Below, in pieces: positions 19,526 to 29,525 of a stretch of 64,000 nt of DNA. The first letter of the stretch is position 1. Every line of letters starts with the position of its first letter. The position numbers and the translations under genes were made by a program. This DNA is from Shewanella morhuae (GTDB taxonomy: Bacteria > Pseudomonadota > Gammaproteobacteria > Enterobacterales > Shewanellaceae): contig NZ_FTNN01000002.1 of the NCBI RefSeq assembly GCF_900156405.1, forward strand, positions 38,057-102,056, in the 5' to 3' direction. The notes under the pieces are model-generated. The model ran no database searches. It was given only the letters and a program-made list of their open reading frames with translations, and had not been told where the DNA came from.

Positions 19526-20959
19526 TTAAACCAATATTTCCCTATCTACCTGCAAGCCAAGTTCATTTGACTCCACACTAAAATTCTTTTCTACCCATAG
19601 CCCAATCGCCATCACGAGTTCCTCACCATAAAACACGAAGCCTATCTTTTCACGCATCCAAGGTGGAACAGCAAATTCTTGCCATAATTTTTTTAATTCG
19701 CGGCCTTTATCACGTGAATGGGGATGGCAACGAAACTGCCCCGCAAGTTGATAGCGCACGCTGACCACTTCATCAGGTAGAGGTAACCGAGCTCTAGGCC
19801 CTTGACTTGTAATACTAAACCGAATGTTAGCATCACAAAATCCCCCTTGGGGAGTTACCACTAACTCAGTGCGATCTTCTTGCAATAACGGCACGAGAAC
19901 ATCGTCAGAAAGCACCCAATTAAATGGCATATTGCAATGCTTGTAGCTCTGATATTTAAATAAATACACTTGATTGGCAAAACGGTGTATTACACACTCG
20001 CCCACACGCAGATGTACTTTAGCATCATCCTTTGCGGTAAGAAGCTGAACGATAATCTGATTAAGTTGCACCTTTGAGGGCAAAGCAAAACCTTGGGATT
20101 GAATAAAGCCGCGTAAAAGTAACGCCTGCCAATCCACTGATTGTTCGGCAAAGCTATCAAGTTTAAATACGGTTTGTGCATGGTAAGGAGCCACAGTTAA
20201 CCACATAGGTAAACGTTCACTCACCTGCAAATCCAGCGTGGTCTGTTGCTCAGCGCACAATGTAGCACTGCGACTTGCAGTCGTAGCGATACTCGGCCAA
20301 CGTGCTTTTAAGCGCGGAATAATTTCTAAACGTAAAAAATTACGATCGAATTTATCATCTTGATTACTTTCATCTTCGATATGCACTAAACCTTGCTGTT
20401 TGGCATAGGCTTCAATGTGCTCACGACTGATATCCAGTAAAGGTCGCAACTGCTTGCCCTGCACTAACGCTTGCACTTGTCCCATGGCCGCTAAACCTTT
20501 AGGGCCCTGCCCACGTTTGAGCGCTAATAAGATAGTTTCGAGCTGATCGTCTTCGTGATGCGCAGTCAACAACACATCATTTGCAGTTAAATGCTGCTCA
20601 ATGGCTTGATAACGTACTTTACGCGCTTCGGCTTCAAGGCTTAACCTTGGGCCACGATTGACGCTTACGCGCTCAACGATTACAGGCAAGCCATAATGCT
20701 GCCCACGCGCAATACAATGCTGCGCCCAAATGTCTGCATTATCACTTAGGCCATGGTGCACATATATCAGCTGATAATTAAACTCGGAATGTTGCTGTGC
20801 AAACTGACTTAAACCATAGGCTAAGACTTCAGAATCTACCCCACCACTGTAAGCCAGCACTAACTTGCAGTCAGGCGCTAACGACTGCGCCGTCAAAAAG
20901 GCGCTAATATGCGCGCTAAGATCAACCGCTAGCAATGGAGCATCAAACTGAGTCGGCAT
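19526..20959 (-). CDS. tilS: tRNA(Ile)-lysidine synthetase
   Basis: TilS converts cytidine 34 of the CAU-anticodon isoleucine tRNA to lysidine, allowing it to read AUA. The 477-residue protein has the ATP PP-loop SGGVDS at residues 38-43, the HHEDDQLET segment and GLAAMG typical of TilS. DRNFLRLEIIPRL and a C-terminal substrate-binding domain with RDKGRELKKLWQE follow. It lies 41 bp downstream of dnaE on the same strand, where E. coli instead has accA next to dnaE. Confidence 0.95.
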   Translation of the reverse strand: MPTQFDAPLLAVDLSAHISAFLTAQSLAPDCKLVLAYSGGVDSEVLAYGLSQFAQQHSEFNYQLIYVHHGLSDNADIWAQHCIARGQHYGLPVIVERVSVNRGPRLSLEAEARKVRYQAIEQHLTANDVLLTAHHEDDQLETILLALKRGQGPKGLAAMGQVQALVQGKQLRPLLDISREHIEAYAKQQGLVHIEDESNQDDKFDRNFLRLEIIPRLKARWPSIATTASRSATLCAEQQTTLDLQVSERLPMWLTVAPYHAQTVFKLDSFAEQSVDWQALLLRGFIQSQGFALPSKVQLNQIIVQLLTAKDDAKVHLRVGECVIHRFANQVYLFKYQSYKHCNMPFNWVLSDDVLVPLLQEDRTELVVTPQGGFCDANIRFSITSQGPRARLPLPDEVVSVRYQLAGQFRCHPHSRDKGRELKKLWQEFAVPPWMREKIGFVFYGEELVMAIGLWVEKNFSVESNELGLQVDREILV

Positions 20960-21000
20960 AGGTTAACTTCATCTGTATTTACTTAAGATATTTGACCGCA

Positions 21001-24000
21001 TTAGAATAATATTCTTACCTTGTTCGGCCCAAGGAGCGATTCAAGCGATAGCATCAAGTCATCGGTCGGGTTCACCCGCCAAGTATCAGCGAGTCTAAAC
21101 TGACCTTTGGCTTGGGCTTGAGTGTAGTTGATCACCACAGGCACTGCGCCGTTACGCCACGGGCTAAGGGCTTGCTCGAAGATATCGAGGGCTGATGGCG
21201 TTAACTCACTACCATCCATATCGATTTCTAGCGCCTTGGCAAAGTGGCTGCGCGCCTCACTGATATCAATAATATTACGCGCCGTCATACGGTTGCCGCC
21301 GGCGAAATCATCAAAGCTCACTTCTCCTTCACAAATCAGGATGCGATCTTTTTCTAGCAGATGATTAAACTTCTCAAACGCCTCGGTAAACAACATAATT
21401 TCAAGACGAGCGCTTTTATCATCAAGCGTCAACAGCCCCATTTTCGAGCCACGCTTGGTCAACATAACTCGCGTTGCCACCACTAAACCCGCCGCTTTAG
21501 CCGTTTTACCCCGCTCTGTGGGATGCACGTCTTTCAAACGGCCAGAGGTGTAATGCTTAAGCTCTTTTAAATATTGATTGATCGGATGACCCGTCAAATA
21601 CAAACCTAAGGTTTCACGTTCACCTTCAAGCCAAATTTTATCTGGCCAAGGCGCACATTCAACAAACTGTTGCTTACTGTCTTCGGGTTCGCTATTGAGC
21701 AAACCAAACATATCGTGTTGACCAATGGCCTCGGCTTTCGCATGTTGATCGGCGGCACGAATCGCTTCGGGCAAGGTTGCCATCATAGAGGCGCGGTGCG
21801 GTCCAAGAGAATCTAAAGCACCGGCGCAGATCAGCTTTTCAATCACGCGCTTATTGAGTTTTTTCAAATCGATACGGGCACAAAAATCGAATAAATCAAT
21901 AAAAGGACCGTCTTTACGCCCTTCTAAAATCGATTCAACCGGACCTTCACCTACGCCTTTAATTGCACCGATACCATATACAATGCGCAGATCATCATCG
22001 ACGGTGAATTTAAATAAGCCTTTGTTCACATCTGGCGGAATTAACGGTAAACCCATGCGTTCACATTCATCGACCAAGGTGACAATTTTATCGGTATTGT
22101 CCATATCGGCCGACATTACTGCCGCCATAAACTGCGAAGGATAGTGAGTTTTAAGCCATAAAGTTTGATAAGAAACAAGTGCATAAGCGGCGGAGTGAGA
22201 TTTGTTAAAACCGTAGCCAGCAAATTTTTCTACTAAGTCGAAAATCTTCATCGACAAGTCGCCGTCGACACCGTTATTGATCGCACCTTCTTTAAAGGTG
22301 CCACGCTGCTTAGCCATTTCTTCGGGCTTTTTCTTACCCATAGCGCGGCGGAGCATATCAGCGCCGCCAAGGGTATAACCCGATAGCACCTGCGCTATCT
22401 GCATAACCTGTTCTTGATAGAGAATAATGCCGTAGGTCGGCGATAACAGCTCTTTAAGTGACTCGTGTTGATACTCAGCATCGGGGTAAGAGACTTTCTC
22501 GCGGCCATGCTTACGTTCGATAAAGTTATCAACCATGCCCGATTGCAACGGCCCTGGACGAAATAGTGCTACGAGGGCAATCATGTCTTCAAAACAGTCT
22601 GGCTGTAAACGTTTAATCAAATCCTTCATCCCGCGGGATTCAAGCTGAAATACCGCAGTCGTTTCATATTTTTTTAACAGACGAAAACATGCCTGATCCG
22701 TGAGTGGAATCGCTTCGATACGCACCGGTGGTCGACCATTTTTCACTTCGACCTTGTTCACCATCTCTAGTGCCCAATCGATAATTGTTAGGGTTCTTAA
22801 CCCCAAGAAGTCAAACTTAACTAATCCTGCGGTTTCAACGTCATTTTTATCAAATTGGGTGACAGGGTTTTTGCCTTCTGCATCGCAATAAAGTGGTGCG
22901 AAATCAGTGATTTTAGTCGGAGCTATCACCACGCCGCCCGCGTGTTTACCAGCGTTACGCGTTACGCCCTCAAGCTTACGACACATGTCGATAAGATCTT
23001 TTACATCTTCATCGCCATCATAAGATTCTTGTAGCGCTGGCTCAACCTCAAAGGCTTTGGCGAGTGTCATCCCGGGCTCAGGGGGAATTAATTTTGAAAT
23101 CCGGTCAACAAAGCCATAAGGATGGCCGAGCACACGGCCCACATCGCGGATAACCGCTTTTGCCGCCATAGTCCCAAAGGTGATAATTTGCGATACCGCT
23201 TCGCGGCCGTACAACTCGGCCACGTGATCAATCACTTCATCACGTCTATCCATGCAAAAATCGACGTCAAAATCGGGCATTGATACCCGCTCAGGGTTGA
23301 GAAATCGCTCGAACAACAAATCAAATTCAAGTGGGTCTAAGTCAGTGATTTTAAGCGCATAGGCCACGAGTGAGCCCGCGCCTGAACCACGACCTGGCCC
23401 AACAGGGATGCCGTTATCTTTACCCCATTGGATGAACTCCATTACGATCAAGAAGTAACCAGGGAACCCCATCTGGTTAATCACTTTGAGTTCAATGTCC
23501 AGCCGCTCATCGTACTCACCCCGTTTTTCGACGCGTACCTGCGGTTCTGGGAATAAAAACTCGAGTCGTTCTTCAAGGCCCTTTCTCGAACAGTCGACCA
23601 GAAAGTCTTCGATAGACATATCGCCCGTTGGAAAATTAGGCAAAAAATATTCGTATAAACGGATCGTTACATTGCAACGCTTAGCAATTTCAACACTGTT
23701 CGCCAGCGCCATTGGAATATCGGCAAATAGCGCGCACATTTCTTCTTCGCTACGTAAGTACTGCTGTTCACTATACTTTTTAGGACGACGCGGATCGGCA
23801 AGGGTAAAACCATCGTGGATTGCAACGCGAATTTCATGGGCGTCAAAATCTTCAGGTTTAAGGAACACTACCTGATTGGTTGCTACCACGGGGATGCCCT
23901 TCTCCTGTGCTAAACCCACCGCCATGTGTAGATAGCGCTCTTCATCGGCGCGACCGGTGCGGATAAGCTCAAGAAAATAGCGATCGGTGAAATGAGTCTG

Positions 24001-24474
24001 GTAAAACGTACATAAAGATTCAACTTGCGTACTATTACCCTTGAGTAGCGCTTTGCCAACATCCCCCTCTTTTGCGCCCGATAACAGTAAAATACCTTCG
24101 TTATAAGTGAGTAACCACTCTTGGTCGATCACCACTCGCCCCGCCACTTGACCTCGTAAATAAGCCTGACTAATTATTTGGGTCAAATTCTGATAACCAA
24201 CATTATTCATCGCAATAATGGTCAAGGCACACAATTCGCCTTCAAATCCGGGTACCTGCATCCAAAAGTCGGCTCCGATAATTGGTTTTATCCCCGAGCC
24301 ATGGCAACCACTGTAAAACTTCACTAAACCACAAAAGTTGTTTTGGTCTGTCAAAGCAACAGCAGCCATGCCATGCGCTTCTACCTGCGCCAAAATAGGC
24401 TTGACCTTGGCCACGCCATCGGTCATGGAGTAATCACTGTGGACACGTAGATGTACAAAACGAGGATCGGACAT
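21001..24474 (-). CDS. dnaE: DNA polymerase III alpha subunit
   Basis: This is the replicative polymerase catalytic subunit, 1157 residues against 1160 in E. coli. The N-terminal PHP domain begins with [15 protein letters not shown]. The catalytic motif PDFDVDF places aspartates at residues 401, 403 and 405, matching E. coli D401 and D403. [29 protein letters not shown] and the finger region [13 protein letters not shown] are also present. A C-terminal OB domain includes [16 protein letters not shown] hairpin separates it from the upstream rnhB gene. Confidence 0.98.
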   Translation of the reverse strand: MSDPRFVHLRVHSDYSMTDGVAKVKPILAQVEAHGMAAVALTDQNNFCGLVKFYSGCHGSGIKPIIGADFWMQVPGFEGELCALTIIAMNNVGYQNLTQIISQAYLRGQVAGRVVIDQEWLLTYNEGILLLSGAKEGDVGKALLKGNSTQVESLCTFYQTHFTDRYFLELIRTGRADEERYLHMAVGLAQEKGIPVVATNQVVFLKPEDFDAHEIRVAIHDGFTLADPRRPKKYSEQQYLRSEEEMCALFADIPMALANSVEIAKRCNVTIRLYEYFLPNFPTGDMSIEDFLVDCSRKGLEERLEFLFPEPQVRVEKRGEYDERLDIELKVINQMGFPGYFLIVMEFIQWGKDNGIPVGPGRGSGAGSLVAYALKITDLDPLEFDLLFERFLNPERVSMPDFDVDFCMDRRDEVIDHVAELYGREAVSQIITFGTMAAKAVIRDVGRVLGHPYGFVDRISKLIPPEPGMTLAKAFEVEPALQESYDGDEDVKDLIDMCRKLEGVTRNAGKHAGGVVIAPTKITDFAPLYCDAEGKNPVTQFDKNDVETAGLVKFDFLGLRTLTIIDWALEMVNKVEVKNGRPPVRIEAIPLTDQACFRLLKKYETTAVFQLESRGMKDLIKRLQPDCFEDMIALVALFRPGPLQSGMVDNFIERKHGREKVSYPDAEYQHESLKELLSPTYGIILYQEQVMQIAQVLSGYTLGGADMLRRAMGKKKPEEMAKQRGTFKEGAINNGVDGDLSMKIFDLVEKFAGYGFNKSHSAAYALVSYQTLWLKTHYPSQFMAAVMSADMDNTDKIVTLVDECERMGLPLIPPDVNKGLFKFTVDDDLRIVYGIGAIKGVGEGPVESILEGRKDGPFIDLFDFCARIDLKKLNKRVIEKLICAGALDSLGPHRASMMATLPEAIRAADQHAKAEAIGQHDMFGLLNSEPEDSKQQFVECAPWPDKIWLEGERETLGLYLTGHPINQYLKELKHYTSGRLKDVHPTERGKTAKAAGLVVATRVMLTKRGSKMGLLTLDDKSARLEIMLFTEAFEKFNHLLEKDRILICEGEVSFDDFAGGNRMTARNIIDISEARSHFAKALEIDMDGSELTPSALDIFEQALSPWRNGAVPVVINYTQAQAKGQFRLADTWRVNPTDDLMLSLESLLGPNKVRILF

Positions 24475-24524
24475 AATTAGGATTATCTTTGAATAGCAGG
24501 TTAACGATAACTAAAAAGCAGACT

Positions 24525-24559
24525 AGCAAAGTCACGCAGCCAGAGCCAGTGACTTTGCT
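24525..24559 (-). terminator. Hairpin between rnhB and dnaE
   Basis: AGCAAAGTCAC (24525-24535) is complementary to GTGACTTTGCT (24549-24559), an 11-bp perfect stem with a 13-nt loop. In the minus-strand direction a T run follows only after about 8 nt, so it may be an attenuator or weak terminator. Confidence 0.5.
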
Positions 24560-24592
24560 TGATAACAGAGGCTATCGCGTTAAAAGCACACG

Positions 24593-25225
24593 TTAGCGAT
24601 CTAATATTGCCTTAACGGGTTTAAAACTTTTACGGTATTGGTCAAACACGCCATGTTCAGCGATAGCCTCAAAATGCGCCTTGGTCGGGTACCCTTTATG
24701 CTTAGCAAAGCCGTATTGTGGATAAGCGGCGTCAAGCACGTCCATCTCGCGATCCCGCGTCACTTTGGCGATGATTGAAGCCGCGCTGATACTGGCAATT
24801 AAGCCATCACCTTTAATAATGCTATGACTAGTGAGCCCTGCACCATTATGGGCCAAAAATACAGGGCTGCGATTACCATCCACAAGTACAAGCTCAGGCG
24901 CTATATTGAGGCCAGCGACTGCGCGCTGCATCGCCAGCATGGTGGCGTGTAGAATATTAAGCTCATCGATTTCAGCAGGACTGGCTCGTCCAACGTGATA
25001 ACACAGCGCTTTAGTGCAAATCTCATCAAATAGGACCTCGCGGCGCTTCTCAGTGAGTTTTTTCGAATCATTCAGTCCAATAATGGGCCGATGAGGATCC
25101 AAAATCACCGCAGCAGTGACGACATCACCAACTAAGGGGCCACGGCCGACTTCATCCACTCCGGCAATTAATCCGGTTGAAAAGGCTAATAAATCAGCTT
25201 CAGTTAAACTTTTAAACGTTGCCAC
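24593..25225 (-). CDS. rnhB: Ribonuclease HII
   Basis: RnhB removes RNA, including single misincorporated ribonucleotides, from RNA-DNA hybrids. The 210-residue protein has the catalytic motif GVDEVGRG with D24 and E25, [20 protein letters not shown] with the third acidic residue, and [12 protein letters not shown]. It starts with GTG, whose G is the last base of the lpxB stop TAG, so translation is coupled. This order (lpxB-rnhB-dnaE) is the same in E. coli. Confidence 0.97.
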   Translation of the reverse strand: MATFKSLTEADLLAFSTGLIAGVDEVGRGPLVGDVVTAAVILDPHRPIIGLNDSKKLTEKRREVLFDEICTKALCYHVGRASPAEIDELNILHATMLAMQRAVAGLNIAPELVLVDGNRSPVFLAHNGAGLTSHSIIKGDGLIASISAASIIAKVTRDREMDVLDAAYPQYGFAKHKGYPTKAHFEAIAEHGVFDQYRKSFKPVKAILDR

Positions 25226-26400
25226 TAATTAACCTCATGCGATTTAACCGCAGGCTTTATCTCAACCAATGCCATGACAGCCTCAGCGGCTTTTAAGCTC
25301 GCATCGCAACGTAACATTTGATGCATAGCTTCAAACTCGGCCTTTAGTGGCCCAAAATCGCGATTTAACTCAAGGGTGACCGCTGCAGCAATTTTCTCTG
25401 GCGTGCAATTTTCTTGAATTAACTCTGGTACAAGCTCTTTTCCAGCGAGTAAGTTGGGTAAAGAGAAACGTTCGACCTGCATCATACGTTTAGCAATAGC
25501 ATAAGTTATCGGGCTGACGCGATAAGCCACCACCATAGGACGTTTAACCAGCATAGCCTCTAAAGTCGCAGTGCCAGAGGCCAATAAAATTCCATCAGCG
25601 GCGGCCATGACTTCGCGCGATTGACCTTCAATCATATGGATTTCAAGATCTGGGGCAAAATCCTTCAGCGCTTGCTCAAATTGCTCACGACGCTTTTGAT
25701 TCACCAACGGCGTGACAAAACGTATGTCAGGGAAATTTTGTCTAATTAACAAAGCTGCTTTCACAAAAGGTTCTGCCAATTGCTTTAGCTCACCACCGCG
25801 GGAACCGGGCAGTATCGCTAAATACTCAGCATCTGCATCAAGCCCGAGCAATGCACGAGCAGCCGCTTTATCGCTTTGCAGTGGAATATCGTCAGCTAAG
25901 GTGTGACCGACAAAGGTACATGGCACCTGATGCTGATCGTAAAAGGCTTTTTCAAAGGGCAACAGCGACAACACCATGTTAGTGGCCTTGGCGATTTTGA
26001 AGATACGTTTTGGGCGCCATGCCCACACTGACGGGCTCACATAATGAACGGTCTTAATGCCACGTACTTTAAGTTTAAGTTCTAAACCAATATTAAAATC
26101 GGGCGCATCAATCCCAATAAAACAAGCAGGCTTAAGTGCCGTGATGTCTTTTATCAGTGATGCCCTAATTTTTAATAAACGAGGTAAGCACGACAGAACT
26201 TCAACAATCCCCATCACTGCGAGTTCTTCCATCGCGAACAAAGATTGAAAGCCAAGGGCTTCCATACGCGGACCACCAATACCAACAAAGCGTGCATCGG
26301 GGTGTATCTTTTGTAGTGCAGTAATTAAACCAGCACCTAAAATATCGCCCGAAAGCTCTCCGGCGACCATAGCAAACACTAATGGAGTTTTATTGCTCAT
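25225..26400 (-). CDS. lpxB: Lipid-A-disaccharide synthase
   Basis: LpxB condenses UDP-2,3-diacylglucosamine with lipid X to form the tetraacyl disaccharide of lipid A at the inner-membrane surface. The protein has [18 protein letters not shown] at the start, the LPGSRGGE nucleotide-sugar motif, and [13 protein letters not shown] with PMVVAYR in the C-terminal half. I prefer the ATG at 26400, giving 391 residues; an upstream ATG at 26418 adds six residues and has no better ribosome binding site. Unusually, a terminator hairpin and about 270 bp separate it from lpxA. Confidence 0.96.
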   Translation of the reverse strand: MSNKTPLVFAMVAGELSGDILGAGLITALQKIHPDARFVGIGGPRMEALGFQSLFAMEELAVMGIVEVLSCLPRLLKIRASLIKDITALKPACFIGIDAPDFNIGLELKLKVRGIKTVHYVSPSVWAWRPKRIFKIAKATNMVLSLLPFEKAFYDQHQVPCTFVGHTLADDIPLQSDKAAARALLGLDADAEYLAILPGSRGGELKQLAEPFVKAALLIRQNFPDIRFVTPLVNQKRREQFEQALKDFAPDLEIHMIEGQSREVMAAADGILLASGTATLEAMLVKRPMVVAYRVSPITYAIAKRMMQVERFSLPNLLAGKELVPELIQENCTPEKIAAAVTLELNRDFGPLKAEFEAMHQMLRCDASLKAAEAVMALVEIKPAVKSHEVN

Positions 26401-26626
26401 AAACCAATCATGTCTCATAAAGTAATGATATCGGATGATTATCGGTATTTAGCCTACGACGCCTCATCCAAGCCCACGTTTACCCCTATATAATTGAATA
26501 ATAACGGGGTAAATTCACCATGGTTAAGCTCATTAATTGATAAGTGCATTTTTATTGAGCATAACTAGATATGAGTACATCTCAAGATACACATTTCTTA
26601 CCATAAAAAAGCTTAAGCTTATAATA

Positions 26627-26651
26627 CAAAAGGGCATTAAATGCCCTTTTG
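26627..26651 (-). terminator. Rho-independent terminator between lpxA and lpxB
   Basis: CAAAAGGGCAT (26627-26637) pairs with ATGCCCTTTTG (26641-26651) around a 3-nt loop. On the minus strand it lies about 20 bp after the lpxA stop and gives a TTTTG tail. It is symmetric, so it could act in either direction. It implies that lpxB has its own promoter in 26401-26626. Confidence 0.75.
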
Positions 26652-26671
26652 TTTGCGATGCAATCGTCAAG

Positions 26672-27442
26672 TTAGCGAATAATGCCGCGACCCGAGGATT
26701 TTACAAATTCAACGAACAATTTCACTTGCTCATCGTTCTGTGCATCTTCCGTTAACGCATCAATCGCCTCTTCAACAGTTAAACTACTGCGATATAAGGT
26801 TTTATAAGCACGGCGCACTGCCAATTGGCTCTCTTTAGAAAAACCACGACGCTTCATGCCTTCGCTATTTAAACCACGCGGAATAGTCGGTTGACCCGCA
26901 GCCATCACAAAAGGAGGTACATCTTGCAGCACTAAAGAACAACCTGCAGTAAACGCATGGGCACCAATATGCACAAACTGATGCACGCCAGTCATACCGC
27001 CTAAAATAGCCCAGTCACCCACATGTACGTGACCTGCGATAGAAGCGTTATTAGACATAATCACATTGTCCCCGACCACACAGTCATGGGCAATATGTAC
27101 ATAGTTCATAAACAGATTATTCGAGCCGATACGAGTCTCACTGTTATCTTGCACGGTTCCGCGATGGATGGTTACATGTTCACGGATGACGTTATTGTCA
27201 CCCATGATCAATCGTGTAGGTTCGCCGGCGTACTTTTTGTCTTGGCATTCTTCGCCCACTGAAGCGAATTGGAAAATACGATTTCCTTTACCAATAACCG
27301 TTGGACCTTTAACAACCACATGTGAGCTTAACCAGCAATCATCACCGATTTCAACACCTGCACCTATGTAGGTCCAAGGACCAATCGTAACATTATTACC
27401 AATTTTCGCATCGGGATGAACAAACGCTAATGTATCTATCAC
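26672..27442 (-). CDS. lpxA: UDP-N-acetylglucosamine O-acyltransferase
   Basis: LpxA transfers a 3-hydroxyacyl chain from ACP to UDP-GlcNAc, the first step of lipid A synthesis. The 256-residue protein is a left-handed beta-helix built of hexapeptide repeats, with the catalytic-histidine segment [14 protein letters not shown] and a helical C-terminus. It starts with GTG at 27442 and overlaps the fabZ stop by 4 bp (GTGA), indicating coupling. The 3' neighbour hairpin terminates the upstream transcript. Confidence 0.97.
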   Translation of the reverse strand: MIDTLAFVHPDAKIGNNVTIGPWTYIGAGVEIGDDCWLSSHVVVKGPTVIGKGNRIFQFASVGEECQDKKYAGEPTRLIMGDNNVIREHVTIHRGTVQDNSETRIGSNNLFMNYVHIAHDCVVGDNVIMSNNASIAGHVHVGDWAILGGMTGVHQFVHIGAHAFTAGCSLVLQDVPPFVMAAGQPTIPRGLNSEGMKRRGFSKESQLAVRRAYKTLYRSSLTVEEAIDALTEDAQNDEQVKLFVEFVKSSGRGIIR

Positions 27443-27903
27443 TGACTAATCTCTCTGCGGGCACACATAATTTCAGCGGAGCACACTACTTCACCATCGA
27501 CTTTAGCTTCACCATGAAAAACACCTATTCCACGGCGCTCTTTAATCATTTTCACTTCAAAATGAATTTGATCACCAGGTTCAACTACGCGTCTAAAACG
27601 CGCATTGTCGATGCCGGCAAAGTAATACAAAACACCCGGAGGTGGTACATCATCACTCATGGTTTTAAACGCAAGTAACCCTGTTGCTTGCGCCATCGCT
27701 TCTAAAATAAGCACGCCGGGCATTACCGGTTGTACGGGGAAGTGTCCCTGAAAAAATGGCTCATTGATTGAAACATTTTTAATCGCATGCAGACTGACAC
27801 CTGGGGTGTAATCCAGCACACGATCAATCAATAGAAATGGATATCTATGGGGTAGATATTGAAGAATTTCTTTAATATCCATAGTGTTCATTTGATTAGA
27901 CAC
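27439..27903 (-). CDS. fabZ: 3-hydroxyacyl-[ACP] dehydratase FabZ
   Basis: FabZ dehydrates 3-hydroxyacyl-ACP in fatty acid elongation and competes with LpxA for hydroxyacyl chains. The 154-residue hot-dog fold protein has [13 protein letters not shown], the catalytic histidine in [12 protein letters not shown] and the catalytic glutamate in LILEAMAQ. I keep the GTG start at 27903: GAGGA lies 9 bases upstream, and the length then matches E. coli FabZ. ATG codons at 27891 and 27882 are alternatives. Confidence 0.97.
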   Translation of the reverse strand: MSNQMNTMDIKEILQYLPHRYPFLLIDRVLDYTPGVSLHAIKNVSINEPFFQGHFPVQPVMPGVLILEAMAQATGLLAFKTMSDDVPPPGVLYYFAGIDNARFRRVVEPGDQIHFEVKMIKERRGIGVFHGEAKVDGEVVCSAEIMCARREISQ

Positions 27904-27934
27904 GAACCGAGTTCCTCAAATTGCTCTGGAGCAA

Positions 27935-28960
27935 TTAATCTGGTGTTTTTAAATTTTTTTCCAACGTTTTAACACGTTGAAACAGTTCATCTAACTGACG
28001 GAAACGAACTGTGTTTTTACGCCAAAGTTTATTGTCCATAGCCACAGTAGCAGAAGAGTATAACCCCGGCTCACGCATGGTACTGGTAATATTAGTCGCA
28101 CCAGAGACATGCACGCCATCAGCAATGCTCAAATGACCTGCGATGGCACTACTACCACCAATAATACAATATTTACCTATGGTGACACTGCCTGCAATCG
28201 TGGTACAGCCTGCTATTGCGGTATTCTCGCCAATAATGACGTTATGGGCAACTTGTACTAGGTTATCAATGATCACACCATTGTGTATCTCTGTATTACC
28301 TAATGCACCGCGATCTACCGCTGAATTAGCACCAATCTCAACCCGATCGCCGATACGAACGCCGCCTATCTGCGGAATTTTAATCCACTGACCACGTTCA
28401 TTGGCATAACCAAAACCATCTGAGCCCAATACCGTGCCAGAATGGATAATACAATTTTGTCCTAGCTGCACATCATGGTAGACAGTGACATTGGCCCATA
28501 AACGAGTTTCAGAACCAATAACGACATCTTGACCGACTACGCAGCCAGCACCAACTTGCACATTTTCACCAAGAATTACATTGGCCCCAATCACCGCATT
28601 CGCACCAATAGCAACGCCTTCACCTAAATGGGCTGACGAATCTATTTGTGCTGAGGCATGAATACCCACAGCAGCTTTAGGTGTGGTATCTAAATATTGG
28701 GCTACACGGGCAAAAGCCACATAGGGATCTTTTACAATTAACGCAGTACCTTGGAAATCCTGCGCATCTTTAGCTGACAATAACACCACTCCCGCTTGAG
28801 TCATCTCAAGCTGAGAGCGATATTTACTGTTGGCTAAAAAAGAGATTTGATCCGGCTTGGCATGTTCCAAAGTCGCTACGCTATTAAAAAACAACGTTTC
28901 GTCACCTTGAATATCACCATCAAGTAGCAGACTTAGCTCTTTTAAAGTCACACTTTTCAT
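27935..28960 (-). CDS. lpxD: UDP-3-O-acylglucosamine N-acyltransferase
   Basis: LpxD adds the second hydroxyacyl chain in lipid A synthesis. The 341-residue protein has an N-terminal uridine-binding domain (about residues 1-100, with ISFLANSKY) and a long hexapeptide-repeat beta-helix. VAHNVIIGENTAIAG carries the expected catalytic histidine. A C-terminal helix with RFRQLDELFQRVKTLEK completes it. It lies 3 bp after skp and 31 bp before fabZ. Confidence 0.97.
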   Translation of the reverse strand: MKSVTLKELSLLLDGDIQGDETLFFNSVATLEHAKPDQISFLANSKYRSQLEMTQAGVVLLSAKDAQDFQGTALIVKDPYVAFARVAQYLDTTPKAAVGIHASAQIDSSAHLGEGVAIGANAVIGANVILGENVQVGAGCVVGQDVVIGSETRLWANVTVYHDVQLGQNCIIHSGTVLGSDGFGYANERGQWIKIPQIGGVRIGDRVEIGANSAVDRGALGNTEIHNGVIIDNLVQVAHNVIIGENTAIAGCTTIAGSVTIGKYCIIGGSSAIAGHLSIADGVHVSGATNITSTMREPGLYSSATVAMDNKLWRKNTVRFRQLDELFQRVKTLEKNLKTPD

Positions 28961-28963
28961 CTA

Positions 28964-29470
28964 TTACTTGCCTTTGCTTAAGGCTTCAACCACTTTGCTA
29001 CTGATGTCAGCGTTAGACTTGACATAAATAACAGCACCACGTTGCAATACCAAATCATATTGGTCTTTTTCAGCGATAATGTTGATGGCTTTCTGAACCT
29101 TTTCTAACAGTTTATTTTGCTCTTCACCCTGGCGATGACGTAAATCTTCGTCCAATGCTTTGCCTTTTAACTGATACTCTGATTTTAGCGATTCCATTTT
29201 ACGAACCAGTTCCGTTTTTTGCGCATCATTCATCAATGCACCGTCACGTTGCTGCTTCTCCATGAGAGAACGCATTTCTTCTTGCATTTTCTGCACACTA
29301 GCCATGCGATCGCCAAACTCTTTCTTCAGAGATTGAGAGATCTGTTCACGTTGTGGAAGCTGTTCAAACACAGCGCCCATATCCACTACAGCAATTTTCT
29401 CAGCATGTGCCACTAATGGCGCGCCTAGCAAAATTAACGTCATCAGCGCGCGATTTACCATCTTTTTCAA
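28964..29470 (-). CDS. skp: Periplasmic chaperone Skp (OmpH)
   Basis: Skp holds unfolded outer-membrane proteins in the periplasm on the way to the BAM complex. The 168-residue protein has a signal peptide ending near VAHA, then IAVVDMGAVFEQLPQRE and a long charged coiled-coil region. Its C-terminal strand segment is QYDLVLQRGAVIYV. The start appears to be TTG at 29470, with GGAG six bases upstream; the next ATG (29461) would give a shorter signal peptide. It lies between bamA and lpxD, as in E. coli. Confidence 0.95.
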   Translation of the reverse strand: MKKMVNRALMTLILLGAPLVAHAEKIAVVDMGAVFEQLPQREQISQSLKKEFGDRMASVQKMQEEMRSLMEKQQRDGALMNDAQKTELVRKMESLKSEYQLKGKALDEDLRHRQGEEQNKLLEKVQKAINIIAEKDQYDLVLQRGAVIYVKSNADISSKVVEALSKGK

Positions 29471-29525
29471 AATAAACTCCTTGTTACCTTGTTATTATCA
29501 GCAAAACCTGCCGAGTGTATGCTTT

